Below the pieces are notes generated by a model. That model searched no databases and had not been told where the DNA came from. It saw only the letters and a list, made by a program, of their open reading frames with translations. Below are positions 50,148 to 60,755 of a stretch of DNA of 64,000 bases, in pieces (within the stretch, counting starts at the first letter, position 1; every line of letters begins with the position of its first letter). Source of the stretch: Flammulina velutipes (taxonomy: Eukaryota > Basidiomycota > Agaricomycetes > Agaricales > Physalacriaceae); NCBI GenBank assembly GCA_011800155.1, contig CM022376.1, positions 1,302,001-1,366,000 of the forward strand, in the 5' to 3' direction. The position numbers and the translations under genes are program-made.

Positions 50148-50813
50148 ATGTGGACGACCATACGGCCTCTCTTTCTCAGCCTACTGGTCGCCTCCGTGTC
50201 AGGTAGCTCTTTCTCGCCACACGCCGTTCAGCTCTAACAGCCTCCCAGCGTACTTTGTAGTAACAGAGCCCACCGAGTCCACACAGTGGCAGAACGGCAA
50301 AAACAATGTTATTACCTGGTCCAAAGGCGTACTGGACGACGTTAACGCCTTCGACTTGGAGATGACCCGCCTTAGCGAGGACGGCCTGACGTACATTGCC
50401 TCAACCAGTGCGTTGTCATCGACTCTGCTCTCCTCCTTCTAACACTCCAGTCAGTACCGGGCCTCAAACACTCGACGAAATCCCTCAACATATACCTTGA
50501 AGACGTACCACCGGGTGACGACTACTTTCTCCTCTTCCTCAACGCCTCGCACGGCGTCATGTACGCCCTTTCTCCTCGGTTCGAAATTCTCGCAGCGGAC
50601 GCGACGCCGTCTGGCACGTCGACGGCGAAGGCTGACCCGGAGGCGGCGACAGTGACAGTGAGCGGCTCGCCGGACCCTACGAAGCAGTTTGCCACGACGT
50701 TTCCAGCTGTAGAGAGTGGCGCGAGGGTCGCGATGGGCTTGGACGGAGCAGGGATAGGGATGATCGTTGCACTTGTAGGCTGTGCTGGAGGCGCGCTCTG
50801 GACGCTGTGGTAG
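50148..50813 (+). CDS. Secreted Kre9/Knh1-like, probably GPI-anchored protein
   Basis: Three exons, 50148-50202, 50249-50407 and 50455-50813, join in frame to 172 residues. The first exon is a signal peptide (MWTTIRPLFLSLLVASVS). The mature part begins AYFVVTEPTESTQWQNG, then NNVITWSKGV, typical of the Kre9/Knh1-type N-terminal domain of Ser/Thr-rich fungal cell-surface proteins. A Ser/Thr/Ala-rich linker and a hydrophobic C-terminus (IGMIVALVGCAGGALWTLW) ending at the stop suggest GPI attachment. Role: cell-wall beta-glucan assembly in yeast relatives; in mushrooms the family is large and mostly unstudied. Acceptors were chosen to keep the frame. Confidence 0.8.
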
Positions 50814-51081
50814 CCTTCTGTTTGGTATACACGGACTGTATAGATCGCTGTCTTTTACGATATAGAAAACTCTAATTGCATGACACTGGGAGGTTAACGA
50901 CGCTAGGAAATACCTCTCAACGGCGGAGGAGGCGCTTTATTCACCTGATTGTCCCACCCATCAGGCCTAGTTAGGTACCGTAGATGGGGCGGTTTGCTGT
51001 ACCTAGTTAGGTCAAATTCAGCCATTGTACACTGTCGGGCGGTAGTGCCCAATAGCTCTGGGTGACTTTGCAGCAATAATA

Positions 51082-51450
51082 GTGCTCCTCAATTCTTGGT
51101 TTATTGCGCTCAGTTTATTTGGTCTAGTTCGGACCGTGTGATGCGAATCAGCGGAGCTCAAAATCGCACTGAAAGCCAGTTTAAAATCCTTCAACGCTGC
51201 GCCGGCAGATGAAGCAAAGCAACGATGATATTCATTGATCACAGTAGATACAACTACTCAGAAATTATGCCTACGAGCCCTCGAACTTAAACGGGGCGAA
51301 ACGACGAACTTTGGGATTTCCTACTCAACGACACCGCCACGGCCCCGAAAAGGCCTGGAACAGGCGCTCGGAGACTGCCATGAGCGTTTGGATGTCCGCC
51401 ATCAGCGAGCCAAATAAACTGAGTGCAATAAACTAAGAATTGAGGAGCAC
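51082..51450. mobile_element. MITE family B (369 bp, about 41-bp TIRs, TAATA direct repeat)
   Basis: The ends are inverted copies beginning GTGCTCCTCAATTCTT and running about 41 bp, to TTTATTTGG. TAATA occurs immediately outside on both sides (51077-51081 and 51451-51455). The interior is unrelated between halves and has no ORF of note. Superfamily uncertain: a TA-containing duplication could point to Tc1/mariner-type, but 5 bp is unusual for it. Confidence 0.7.
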
Positions 51451-51465
51451 TAATACTTATTGCAA

Positions 51466-51494
51466 CAGACAACAACAACAACAACAACAACAAC
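51466..51494. repeat. (CAA)n microsatellite
   Basis: About nine consecutive CAA units beside MITE B, followed by CATCAC-type sequence. Confidence 0.9.
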
Positions 51495-51989
51495 CATCAC
51501 CACCCTTACCCAATGTTTTGGTGGGAGGCGCCTGGCGCCGCTCTCGTTGTCGTTCCAGCTGCTATGAGGCTTCAGGACCCATACCGTAGCGGTCGTCAGG
51601 TCTGAAGGTCACTCCATCCCTGTTTTTCACCACCATGCACGTTGCACTCCCGCCTATTCGTCCACCACCATTTTCGCCGTCCACTCCCATATCTGCAGTT
51701 CCCAGCATCTTTGATGCCTCTATTCCACCAGAAACCGTCAAACAGTTCATTGCGCCGCTCCAACGTATCCCTCATGACAAGAAACACCCCCAGTCGCGCT
51801 TCCCGGATTTTTCCAACCACGCTGCCTGTACTTGCTTTCGTCTTCGTCGAAAGGAACACTGTTGACTGCATGGACCACTATCCCCACCACTGTTTTCTAT
51901 TCTCATTCACTTAGTACCACATATCCTGGATGAAGAGAAACACCACCCACCACATAGTCACTCAGCGCTCATCCTGTGCCCGTTGATAC
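51495..51989. other. Gene-free stretch before the foldback element
   Basis: Pro-rich plus-strand ORF 51635-51865 has no domain, no introns and overlaps other frames; not called. The 8-bp target repeat GTTGATAC (51982-51989) closes the stretch. Confidence 0.4.
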
Positions 51990-54518
51990 ACCCAATGGTG
52001 TACCTACAAAAGAATATACAGTCTTATAGCAGTGCTCAACATTGATATTTACACTGTAAGTTAGAGTGTCTAGCTAAGAGCATATAAAAGAATGCAGGCT
52101 CCCTTCCCTAAATGGTAGCCTTCCAGATCTGGCTGGCTCAGCCACATCCCAATTGGGATAGGATGATGCAATGGATAGCAGCAGGCAAATTCCGGACCTA
52201 GGGATTGATGGGGGCAGGGGGAGGGGATGGGGAAATGTGGCACCAGGAAAATCCGGACCTAGGAATTGATGAGATTGATGGATTGATGGGAAGATAGGAT
52301 GGAGGATGGGGGATGGGGGATTGATAGCAGGGGGGAAATGTGGCACCAGAATAAATGCTAGGCTATTGTCAGGGTATGAGGAGGGTATGGGAGGGGTGAT
52401 TGTAGGTTGAAAAGTAGAATTCTTTGTAACTATCAGAAACATGAATGGGGATGTAGCAGCTACTGAAACCAATAATAAAACGATGTGTGGCGCATTTTTA
52501 ATCGAGGAGCACATACCTCGGATCGACCTGGGGTTGTTTTAGATGTCTTCCTATTGAAAAATGGATGTGTGCAGCACAAAGAACCATGTAAAAACACGAA
52601 GATTTGACTGAGAAACAAGCAGAACATTATTGAAAATCCATCAAAAAGCACCAAAAAGGGAGCAGCACTTTGCCCTCGTTTGGGGGTGACCTGGAACCAC
52701 TTGTAGGTCGTCCAGACACCTTTGGGGCATTGTATATGTCACTCAGTTAGGTCCTCAGGTCAACAGAACCCTTGGATATGATCAAAATGCCAAAAACCCG
52801 GACCACATAGCTTTGGGCCACACTATCAGCTTGCCATGATCTGGGGACACCTTATATTCGAAGATATATGTATATAATGCTCTAATCATGGGTTAGATGA
52901 AGTCTGGAGTGTGAAAAATGTGGTCAAAACCTGGGATATACCCTAAATAATGTCCCCCAAGAAAGCACACACACCATCAACTTCCCCTCACCTCTGGGTC
53001 GTCCTAATGTGTTCTATTATCATTATAGATGATGTATTAACACCCCAGAGGTGTTCCCAGTATGTCAAAATGCGAATATAAATGATACTAGGTGAACCCT
53101 TATTCACCCTTCCTCCTCAAGTACACTCATTGGTTCGCATATCTACATCTTTAGAACTGTTCTAATAGTCATTTGACATCATATAGATGATATCTTGGGG
53201 CCCAGGTCATAAGTAGACCTCGAAGATACACCCCTTTGGTACATGGTGAGGATATGATCTTTGTACTAATTCTCAAATGTCCATGCTCAATATTGAAGGG
53301 TGTTCAACCTGGGACATATTCTGGGAGGCCAAAAACACATTGTATGATGTTAAAATCAATAGTCCACCACTCAGATGTGTGATAGTTGGGGTGGTTCTTG
53401 CTGTAGAAGAAGGGGATATAAATTATTGTACCATTTATATTCGCATTTTGACACATTGGGGACACCTCTGGGATGCTAATACATCATCTATAATGATAAT
53501 AGAACACATTGGGACGACCCAGAGGTCAGGGGAAGTTGATGGTATGTGTGCTTTCTTGGGGGACATTATTTGGGGTATATCCAAGGTTTTGACCGCATTT
53601 TTCACACTCCAGACTTCATCTAACTCATGATTAGAGCATTATATACATATATCTTCGAATATAAGGTGTCCCCAGGTCATGGAAAGTTGATAGTGTGGCC
53701 CAAAGCTATGTGGTCCGGGTTTTTGGCATTTTGATCATATCCAAGGGTTCTGTTGACCTGGGGACCTAACTGAGTGACATATACAATGCCCCAAAGGTGT
53801 CTGGACGACCTACAAGTGGTTCCAGGTCACCCCCAAACGAGGGCAAAGTGCTGCTCCCTTTTTGGTGCTTTTTGATGGATTTTCAATAATGTTCTGCTTG
53901 TTTCTCAGTCAAATCTTCGTGTTTTTACATGGTTCTTTGTGCTGCACACATCCATTTTTCAATAGGAAGACATCTAAAACAACCCCAGGTCGATCCGAGG
54001 TATGTGCTCCTCGATTAAAAATGCGCCACACATCGTTTTATTATTGGTTTCAGTAGCTGCTACATCCCCATTCATGTTTCTGATAGTTACAAAGAATTCT
54101 ACTTTTCAACCTACAATCACCCCTCCCATACCCTCCTCATACCCTGACAATAGCCTAGCATTTATTCTGGTGCCACATTTCCCCCCTGCTATCAATCCCC
54201 CATCCCCCATCCTCCATCCTATCTTCCCATCAATCTCATCAATCCCTAGGTCCGGATTTTCCTGGTGCCACATTTCCCCATCCCCTCCCCCTGCCCCCAT
54301 CAATCCCTAGGTCCGGAATTTGCCTGCTGCTATCCATTGCATCATCCTATCCCAATTGGGATGTGGCTGAGCCAGCCAGATCTGGAAGGCTACCATTTAG
54401 GGAAGGGAGCCTGCATTCTTTTATATGCTCTTAGCTAGACACTCTAACTTACAGTGTAAATATCAATGTTGAGCACTGCTATAAGACTGTATATTCTTTT
54501 GTAGGTACACCATTGGGT
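51990..54518. mobile_element. Foldback element 1 (2.5 kb, 1.1-kb inverted arms)
   Basis: The two ends are long inverted repeats starting ACCCAATGGTGTACCTAC and continuing about 1.1 kb inward to near 53093 and 53425. A unique centre of about 330 bp separates the arms. GTTGATAC flanks both sides (51982-51989 and 54520-54527, with one extra G at 54519; as a 9-bp repeat there is one mismatch). No transposase; 64-codon ORFs at 52460-52654 and 53862-54056 are the same sequence in the two arms. The inner arms and centre are shared with element 2. Long inverted repeats and 8-9-bp duplication suggest a Mutator-like non-autonomous element (inference). Confidence 0.8.
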
Positions 54519-54544
54519 GGTTGATACACCTTGTAATATTTGGA

Positions 54545-54800
54545 TGGGCAAAGCCTAGAGCTTTAAAGTCCGGTTCGACGGACCACCAAAGGACCACTGA
54601 CCAAACCGGACCAGACCGTGGGAGAACCGGACCAACGGTCCTCAAAGTGTGGCGCAAGACCGGTTACGGTCCTTGGTCTTGTGATTCAGCAGTAAAATTA
54701 AGACCGTCAACCGGACTGGTTGAACTGGTCAGACCGCCAGCGGTCATGACCGGTTCGAACTGTAGCTGGACCGGTTGGACATGTAATAGTACACAAGTTC
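54545..54800. repeat. GACCGG-rich imperfect repeat region
   Basis: GGACCGG, GACCGGTT and their complements recur irregularly across about 230 bp. It looks like the clustered short-repeat end of another transposon, possibly the element that owns the ORF at 54905. Confidence 0.55.
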
Positions 54801-55184
54801 TACATACCCTTTGCCCATTCCCCTCTGCCCTAGCCTCAAGGTATCAGCGAGGTCCTGGTGTATATGACATGCGCGTACCTCCAAAAAAAAAGTGAAGCTC
54901 TCTCATGTCCAAGCAGACGAAGGCCAAACGTGCAGCAGCGGCAGCAGCGCCACAATCCACACGCCCGTCTACACGTTCACAAGGTCCTGCTGTTAACAAT
55001 GATCCTGACAATGTGTCTCCTGAGCGCTCTCGCAAGCGTGGCTCTCGGCATCACCAGCAGCGCTCTCCGTCAGACAGTGAGTCCTCTCCTGAACGTCCCC
55101 CTCCCCTTCCTCGCAAGAGCAGCGCGCGCCAGCCTGCAAAACGCGGCCACCCATCGACAACCACCGTAGATGAGAGGTCGAACC

Positions 55185-58100
55185 TACCCTATGACATAGA
55201 CCTAACTAGTTATCCAGCCCTACTAATGGGGCCAAATAACTAGTTGCCAGCTCTTGTTAAGTAGGCCATTTTGGCAGGCTAATATGGCTGGCTGGCGGGC
55301 AGGGGGCGGGCTGGAATGGGGCGGGATGGGTCCCAAATATGGATAGGAATTGATGGGAGCATGTAGGGATTGATGGGCAGGGGGAGGGGGAGCAGGGGAT
55401 GGGGAAATGTGGCCACACATAAATCCGGACCTAGGGATTGATGGGTACTGATGTCATTGATTGCCCAGGGGGATGGGAGATGGGGATAGGAATTGTGGCA
55501 CCAGGAAAATCCGGACCTAGGGTTTGATGGTGGCAGGGGATGGGGGATGGGGGCAGGGGAAATGTGGCCACAGGAAAATCCGGACCTAGGGATTGATGGG
55601 AACTGATGGGATTGATGGGGGAGGGGATGGGGGATGGGGGCAGGGGGATTGGGGGCAGGGGACAATTGTGGCACCAGGATAAATACTGGGCTATTGCCAG
55701 GGTATGAGGAGGGTATGGGAGGAATGATTGTAGGTTGAAAAATAAAATTCTTTCTAACTATCAGAAACATGAATGGGGATGTGGCAGCTACTGAAACCAA
55801 TAATAAAACGATGTGTGGCACATTTTTAATCGAGGAGCACATACCTCGGATCGACCTGGGGTTGTTTTAGATGTCTTCCTATTGAAAAATGGATGTGTGC
55901 AGCACAAAGAACCATGTAAAAACACGAAGATTTGGCTGAGAAACAAGCAGAACATTATTGAAAACCCATCAAAAAGCACCAAAAAGGGAGCAGCACTTTG
56001 CCCTCGTTTGGGGGTGACCTGAAACCACTTGTAGGTCGTTCAGACACCTTTGGGGCATTGTATATGTCACTCAGTTAGGTCCCCAGGTCAACAGAACCCT
56101 TGGATATGATCAAAATGCCAAAAACCCGGACCACATACACGGGTGGCATTTTCGTGTGGTGCCACCGTGGCAACACACCGTGTGGAGACATTGTGTAAAC
56201 ACGACATAGGGGGCTGGGACTTAATTACTTAGGTCTTGGTTAGTACTTATGTATCTAAGTATATCAAATTTCGAACCAAGTGTAGTGCTCTGCATAACCG
56301 TATTTTGTTTGCGTCTAAACCGCAGTCTTCTTCGGTGGGTGGCTTTGTTGTCTGCATGGCCAGAGTCAACTTGAAAGCATTTATATTTAATTTACTCTAA
56401 AACATATCAATAATAAAACAAATATATAAATATTGTTTGAAACGAAACCCTGGTGGTGTAACGGTAGCACCACACGGTGTGGTGCCACGGTGGCACCACA
56501 CGAAAATGCCACCCGTGATAGCTTTGGGCCACACTATCAACTTGCCATGACCTGGGGACACCTTATATTCGAAGATATATGTATATAATGCTCTAATCAT
56601 GAGTTATATGAAGTCTAGAGTGTGAAAAATGCGGTCAAAACCTTGCATATACCCCAAATAATGTCCCCCAAGAAAGCACACATACTATCAACTTCCCCTG
56701 ACCTCTGGGTTGTCCCAATGTGTTCTATTATCATTATAGATGATGTATTAACACCCCAGAGGTGTCCCCAGTGTGGCAAAATGCGAACATTCATGAGAAT
56801 AGGTGAACCCTTATTCACCCTTCCTCCTCAAGTACACCCACTGGTTCGCATATTTACATCTTTAGGACTGTTCTAATAGTCATTTGACATCATATAGATG
56901 ATATCTTGGGGCCCAGGTCATAGGTAGACCTCGAAGATACACTCCTTTGGTACATGGTGAGGATATGATCTTTGTACTAATTCTCAAATGTCTATGCTCA
57001 ATATTGAAGGGTATTCAACCTGGGACATATTCTGGGAAGCTAAAAACACATTGTATGATGTTAAAATCAATAGTCCACCACTCAGATGTGTGATAGTTGG
57101 GGTGGTTCTTGCTGTAGAAGGTGGGGATATAAATTATTGTACCATTTATATTCGCATTTTGCCACATTGGGGACACCTCTGGGGTGTTAATACATCATCT
57201 ATAATGATAATAGAGCACATTGGGACAACCCAGAGGTCAGGGGAAGTTGATAGTATGTGTGCTTTCTTGGGGGACATTATTTGGGGTATATGCAAGGTTT
57301 TGACCGCATTTTTCACACTCTAGACTTCATATAACTCATGATTAGAGCATTATATACATATATCTTCGAATATAAGGTGTCCCCAGGTCATGGCAAGTTG
57401 ATAGTGTGGCCCAAAGCTATGTGGTCCGGGTTTTTGGCATTTTGATCATATCCAAGGGTTCTGTTGACCTGGGGACCTAACTGAGTGACATATACAATGC
57501 CCCAAAGGTGTCTGAACGACCTACAAGTGGTTTCAGGTCACCCCCAAACGAGGGCAAAGTGCTGCTCCCTTTTTGGTGCTTTTTGATGGGTTTTCAATAA
57601 TGTTCTGCTTGTTTCTCAGTCAAATCTTCGTGTTTTTACATGGTTCTTTGTGCTGCACACATCCATTTTTCAATAGGAAGACATCTAAAACAACCCCAGG
57701 TCGATCCGAGGTATGTGCTCCTCGATTAAAAATGCGCCACACATCGTTTTATTATTGGTTTCAGTAGCTGCTACATCCCCATTCATGTTTCTGATAGTTA
57801 CAAAGAATTCTACTTTTCAACCTACAATCACCCCTCCCATACCCTCCTCATACCTTGGCAATAGCCCAGTATTTATCCTGGTGCCACAATTGTGCCCTGC
57901 CCCCAATCCCCCTGCCCCCCATTCCCCATCCCCTCCCCCCATCAATCCCATCAGTTCCCATCAATCCCTAGGTCCGGATTTATGTGTGGCCACATTTCCC
58001 CATCCCCTGCTCCCCCTCCCCCTGCCCATCAATCCCTACATGCTCCCATCAATTCCTATCCATATTTGGGACCCATCCCGCCCTATTCCAGCCCGCCCCC

Positions 58101-58216
58101 TGCCCGCCAGCCAGCCATATTAGCCTGCCAAAATGACCTACTTAACAAGAGCTGGCAACTAGTTATTTGGCCCCATTAGTAGGGCTGGATAACTAGTTAG
58201 GTCTATGTCATAGGGT
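55185..58216. mobile_element. Foldback element 2 (3.0 kb, with nested MITE)
   Basis: Ends are inverted repeats starting ACCCTATGACATAGACC and flanked by an exact GTCGAACC on both sides (55177-55184 and 58217-58224). Inner arms and centre (about 56800-57130) are nearly identical to element 1; the outer 200-300 bp differ. The left arm carries MITE A copy 2 at 56138-56517 and more units of a G-rich minisatellite (CCGGACCTAGGGATTGATGG, 55420-55600) than the right arm (57960-58040). 64-codon ORFs 55788-55982 and 57573-57767 again repeat the arm sequence. No transposase. Confidence 0.82.
56138..56517. mobile_element. MITE family A, copy 2 (380 bp, ATA target duplication)
   Basis: Same 48-bp ends and interior as the copy at 15835, in reverse orientation. 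ATA is present at 56135-56137 and 56518-56520. The three other arms of the foldback elements keep the uninterrupted CCACATAGCTTTGGG site, so the insertion and its 3-bp duplication are directly visible. Confidence 0.92.
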
Positions 58217-58599
58217 GTCGAACCACAGCGACGACACTCCCTCAGACGACGGTAGGGTTCGCCCATCCAAGACCTCACGACGCCCATCCCCGAAGCGTAA
58301 GCGGCAATGACAGAGAAGCCCCACCCCGCCTGATGGCCTGGTTGTTGATGAGGTTGACGATGAGGTTGACGAAGTGACTGTAAGGTGTTAGCACTCAACC
58401 TTGAGATACCAGCTGACGCGTACCAGGGGTTGAAATTGCGCCACGGAGGATCAATACCCAACGAGGTTCCCATCAAGGCAGAAGCAAGCGACATCTACAC
58501 CATCTTCTCGCCTTTTGTGAAAGCGAACCTGGCTGGCTTTGCGGTGATGAGCAGTGCAAAAGAACACCACCAAATCACACACACACACACACTAACAAG

Positions 58600-59525
58600 T
58601 AGGCGTGGAAATGCAAGTCCGCTTCGATAGCGGGTCTGCTTTTAATTGTTTAAAGTTCGATGAACTGGTCTTTGGGGTTTCGGGAAGGTATGGGGGTTCG
58701 ATTGCAACGGTTCAAAATGTATAACAAGTTCGAGGGGTAACAGGGATCTGATCTTTAGTTGAAAACTAGAGGCCAACAAGAGTCACAGGCTGATTGGGAT
58801 GTGTGAGGCAGACTTAATAAAGCTCCAACCGGTCCGTCAATCTTCAACCACGCTAAGAGGTCTGCGTCCAGATACCCTGGTATCTATCTAGTGCTCTAAG
58901 ACTCAACGGACTCTGTCCACGGCTCAAAACGATAGCTTAGCTGCAGTCTAAACCACACTCAATGGGGACTGGGTCTTCCAATCAGATTCTTTCAAGTAGT
59001 TAGATGACTGTTCTGAGACAGCGCCGGGAACGTCGATGGCACAGGCAATGGCTAAACTTCAATTACTCAAAGTAGCTCCAATGGCTCTAATTTCCTTTTG
59101 CTTTTAGATTCAAAGTCACCTATGTGACAGAACTTCTATTCAATCCTATTGAGCTAACCGACGGTAAATACTGCTTTGTGGGCTGCGTCTACTGGGGGTC
59201 TAAGTGTCAAGAACGGAGTCCGGCGTGAACCAAACAACCACCCAAGTCGCGATCGGACGGAGAGCGATAAGATGAAAGCAGAGATTGGAACGTAGATTGA
59301 GATATGAGAGAGCCTAGCTCGATACAGTGCTGGGATATCCGAACAGTGTAGAGACGAAGAGGACAAACTAAGGAAATATCTAGAAAGGCCGTGTATATAA
59401 ATATAAAGTCCGTGGCTGCTACGATGAGCCATGATGATGCGATGGTCCGTGGCTGCTACGATGAGCCATGATGATGCGATGATGAGTGAGGCAATGGTGC
59501 AACGATTGCATCATTGCATAACTTT
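58600..59525 (-). mobile_element. Probable 3' LTR region of the Ty3/Gypsy element
   Basis: Non-coding sequence directly after the polyprotein end. It contains a TATA-like TATATTTATATA on the minus strand near 59389-59405 and a 37-bp tandem duplication. A palindromic TAACTTTTTACAG...GTAAAAAGTTA lies at its start (about 59519-59546). Exact LTR ends cannot be fixed because the other LTR is outside the window. Confidence 0.45.
59408..59481. repeat. Two tandem 37-bp units
   Basis: Units 59408-59444 and 59445-59481 are identical (start GTCCGTGGCTGCTACGATGA). They lie just upstream of the TATA-like motif in the putative LTR (minus-strand sense). Confidence 0.92.
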
Positions 59526-60370
59526 TTACAGTTTGTAAAAAGTTACAGGAGCATGTGATTTCTGGTTAGGGTTACCATATCCGGACCGGTAAACACGTGA
59601 TGACGGAAGAGTGTGGCGAGCTCTCGGGGATGTCGGAGAGCGTAAGGGAGGAAGCAAAATAGAGGCGATTCGTGACAATACCCCCTCTTTAGGATGCGCT
59701 TGCGCCCGGAGCGCAGAAGTACCGGACCAGATGTCTTGCACGGTAAGACCAAGGTTACGAATCGTGGGACGGGGTTTTGAAAACGCCTTGGGGTACCGGC
59801 GATGGAAGTCCTCTATCAACGCCAACACCTTCTCGTTCGTTAACGCTGAACTGGGCTCCCATGTGTTCTCCGATTCTGAATAATCTAGCCATTTGACCAG
59901 ATACTGCACACCTCGCTTGTTCCGGGTAGGGCGTGAGTCTAAGATGGCCTCGACATCATAGTCTTCGTCGTCATCTAGAAGCTCGGGTGGCGCACCCGGG
60001 AAGTTGGGTCCATGCGCATCGGTCTCCTTGAATGGGACAAGTAGGGATGCATGGAATACGGGATGAATGCGCCATTTTGGCGGGAGTTTGAGCCGATAGG
60101 TGACTGGGCCGAGAACGTCAGTGATTTCAAAGGGACCGTGTCGCTTGTTGGCGAGCTTAGCTTTTGGTCTGGTGGTTTTAAGGTTTTTGCCGTCGAGCAG
60201 GACCTTATCGCCAACTTTAAACACCACTCCTTTCCTTGTATCATCACCGTTGTTTCTCTTCATCAATTCAGCGGCAGTGGTTAGACTGGCCTGAACCTCC
60301 TCGCGCAGGAGCTGCAGGTTCGTAAGGCGGTCTTCAACCGACGGGATCTTCGAAGTCGGGTTGAGTGAGG
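59526..60370 (-). pseudogene. Ty3/Gypsy integrase C-terminal part with chromodomain
   Basis: The frame continues from the integrase core once the inserted MITE is ignored. It shows the helical linker (LTTAAELMKRNNGDD), the GPF/GPY-type module (KRHGPFEITDVLGPVTYRLK, IHPVFHASLLVPF) and a chromodomain (YDVEAILDSR, then QYLVKWLDYSESENTWEP). A chromodomain places the element among chromoviruses, whose integration is guided to modified chromatin. The C-terminal tail of about 100 residues is not conserved. Confidence 0.85.
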
Positions 60371-60378
60371 GGTAGAAG

Positions 60379-60746
60379 TAGAGACCTCAACGAGTTACCC
60401 GCGGGTGCACCCCCGGATCCCTGCATGGGTACCCATGGTCACCGGCCACTGCCCCTGCACCCTTGGCCGGACCCTCCACTTTTGACCCGCGGATCCGGAG
60501 GATCCGGGTTTTTTGAGACTCGACCCACGGGTACCCATGAAAATAGGCTTATATAGGCTTAATTAGGCAAGGATCCATGGGTACCCGTGGTGGGTACCCA
60601 TGCATTTTCCATAAATTCTGTCCCCGCACCCTTGCCGGACCCGGACCCTTTGACCTGCGGATCCAAGGGGTCCGAGTCCGGGGATCCCGGGCCGACGGAT
60701 CTACCCATGGGTACCCATCTGGACTCGGACCTCCATGAGGTCTCTA
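60379..60746. mobile_element. hAT-like MITE inserted in the integrase (368 bp, 8-bp TSD)
   Basis: The ends are inverted TAGAGACCTCA, matching the hAT end consensus (Y-A-R-N-G). GGTAGAAG flanks both sides (60371-60378 and 60747-60754). The interior is built from palindromic GGGTACCCATGG-type and GGATCC/CCGG-rich words with no ORF. Removing it with one duplicate restores the integrase frame spacing. Confidence 0.88.
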
Positions 60747-60755
60747 GGTAGAAGC

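Larger units (their letters stand above)
54905..58310 (+). pseudogene. ORF of probable transposon origin, split by foldback element 2
   Basis: The ORF begins MSKQTKAKRAAAAAAPQ, is rich in Arg, Ser and Pro, and runs into foldback element 2 at 55185. On the other side (58217 on) the frame continues as SDDTPSDDGRVRPSK and a KRKR cluster if the element and one 8-bp target copy are removed. It then meets TGA at 58308-58310. After this stop the same frame stays open with an acidic DEVDDEVDEV stretch, so the stop may be a decay mutation. Basic disordered leaders like this often precede transposase-type ORFs in mushroom genomes; that is inference. The sequence 58311-58620 holds a further short ORF and a (CA)n run at about 58577-58592. 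Confidence 0.5.

Noticed and set aside
51635..51865. 76-codon Pro-rich ORF
   Set aside because: Overlaps a similar-length ORF in another frame and lacks any recognisable feature.
54530..55180. GACCGG-rich region as a CRISPR-like array
   Set aside because: Spacing and orientation of the repeats are irregular, the repeats are only 6-8 bp, and this is a eukaryotic genome.
52460..57767. Conserved 64-codon ORF present four times (MVLFDGFSIMFC...)
   Set aside because: The four copies are simply the four arms of the foldback elements; identity follows from recent duplication, and overlapping frames are equally preserved.
58680..58720. GGTTCGATT sequences as tRNA T-loops
   Set aside because: No matching acceptor, D or anticodon stems could be found around them.
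59154..59432. 92-codon minus-strand ORF in the LTR region
   Set aside because: Ser/Leu-rich frame across the TATA-like and tandem-repeat part of the putative LTR; no coding evidence.
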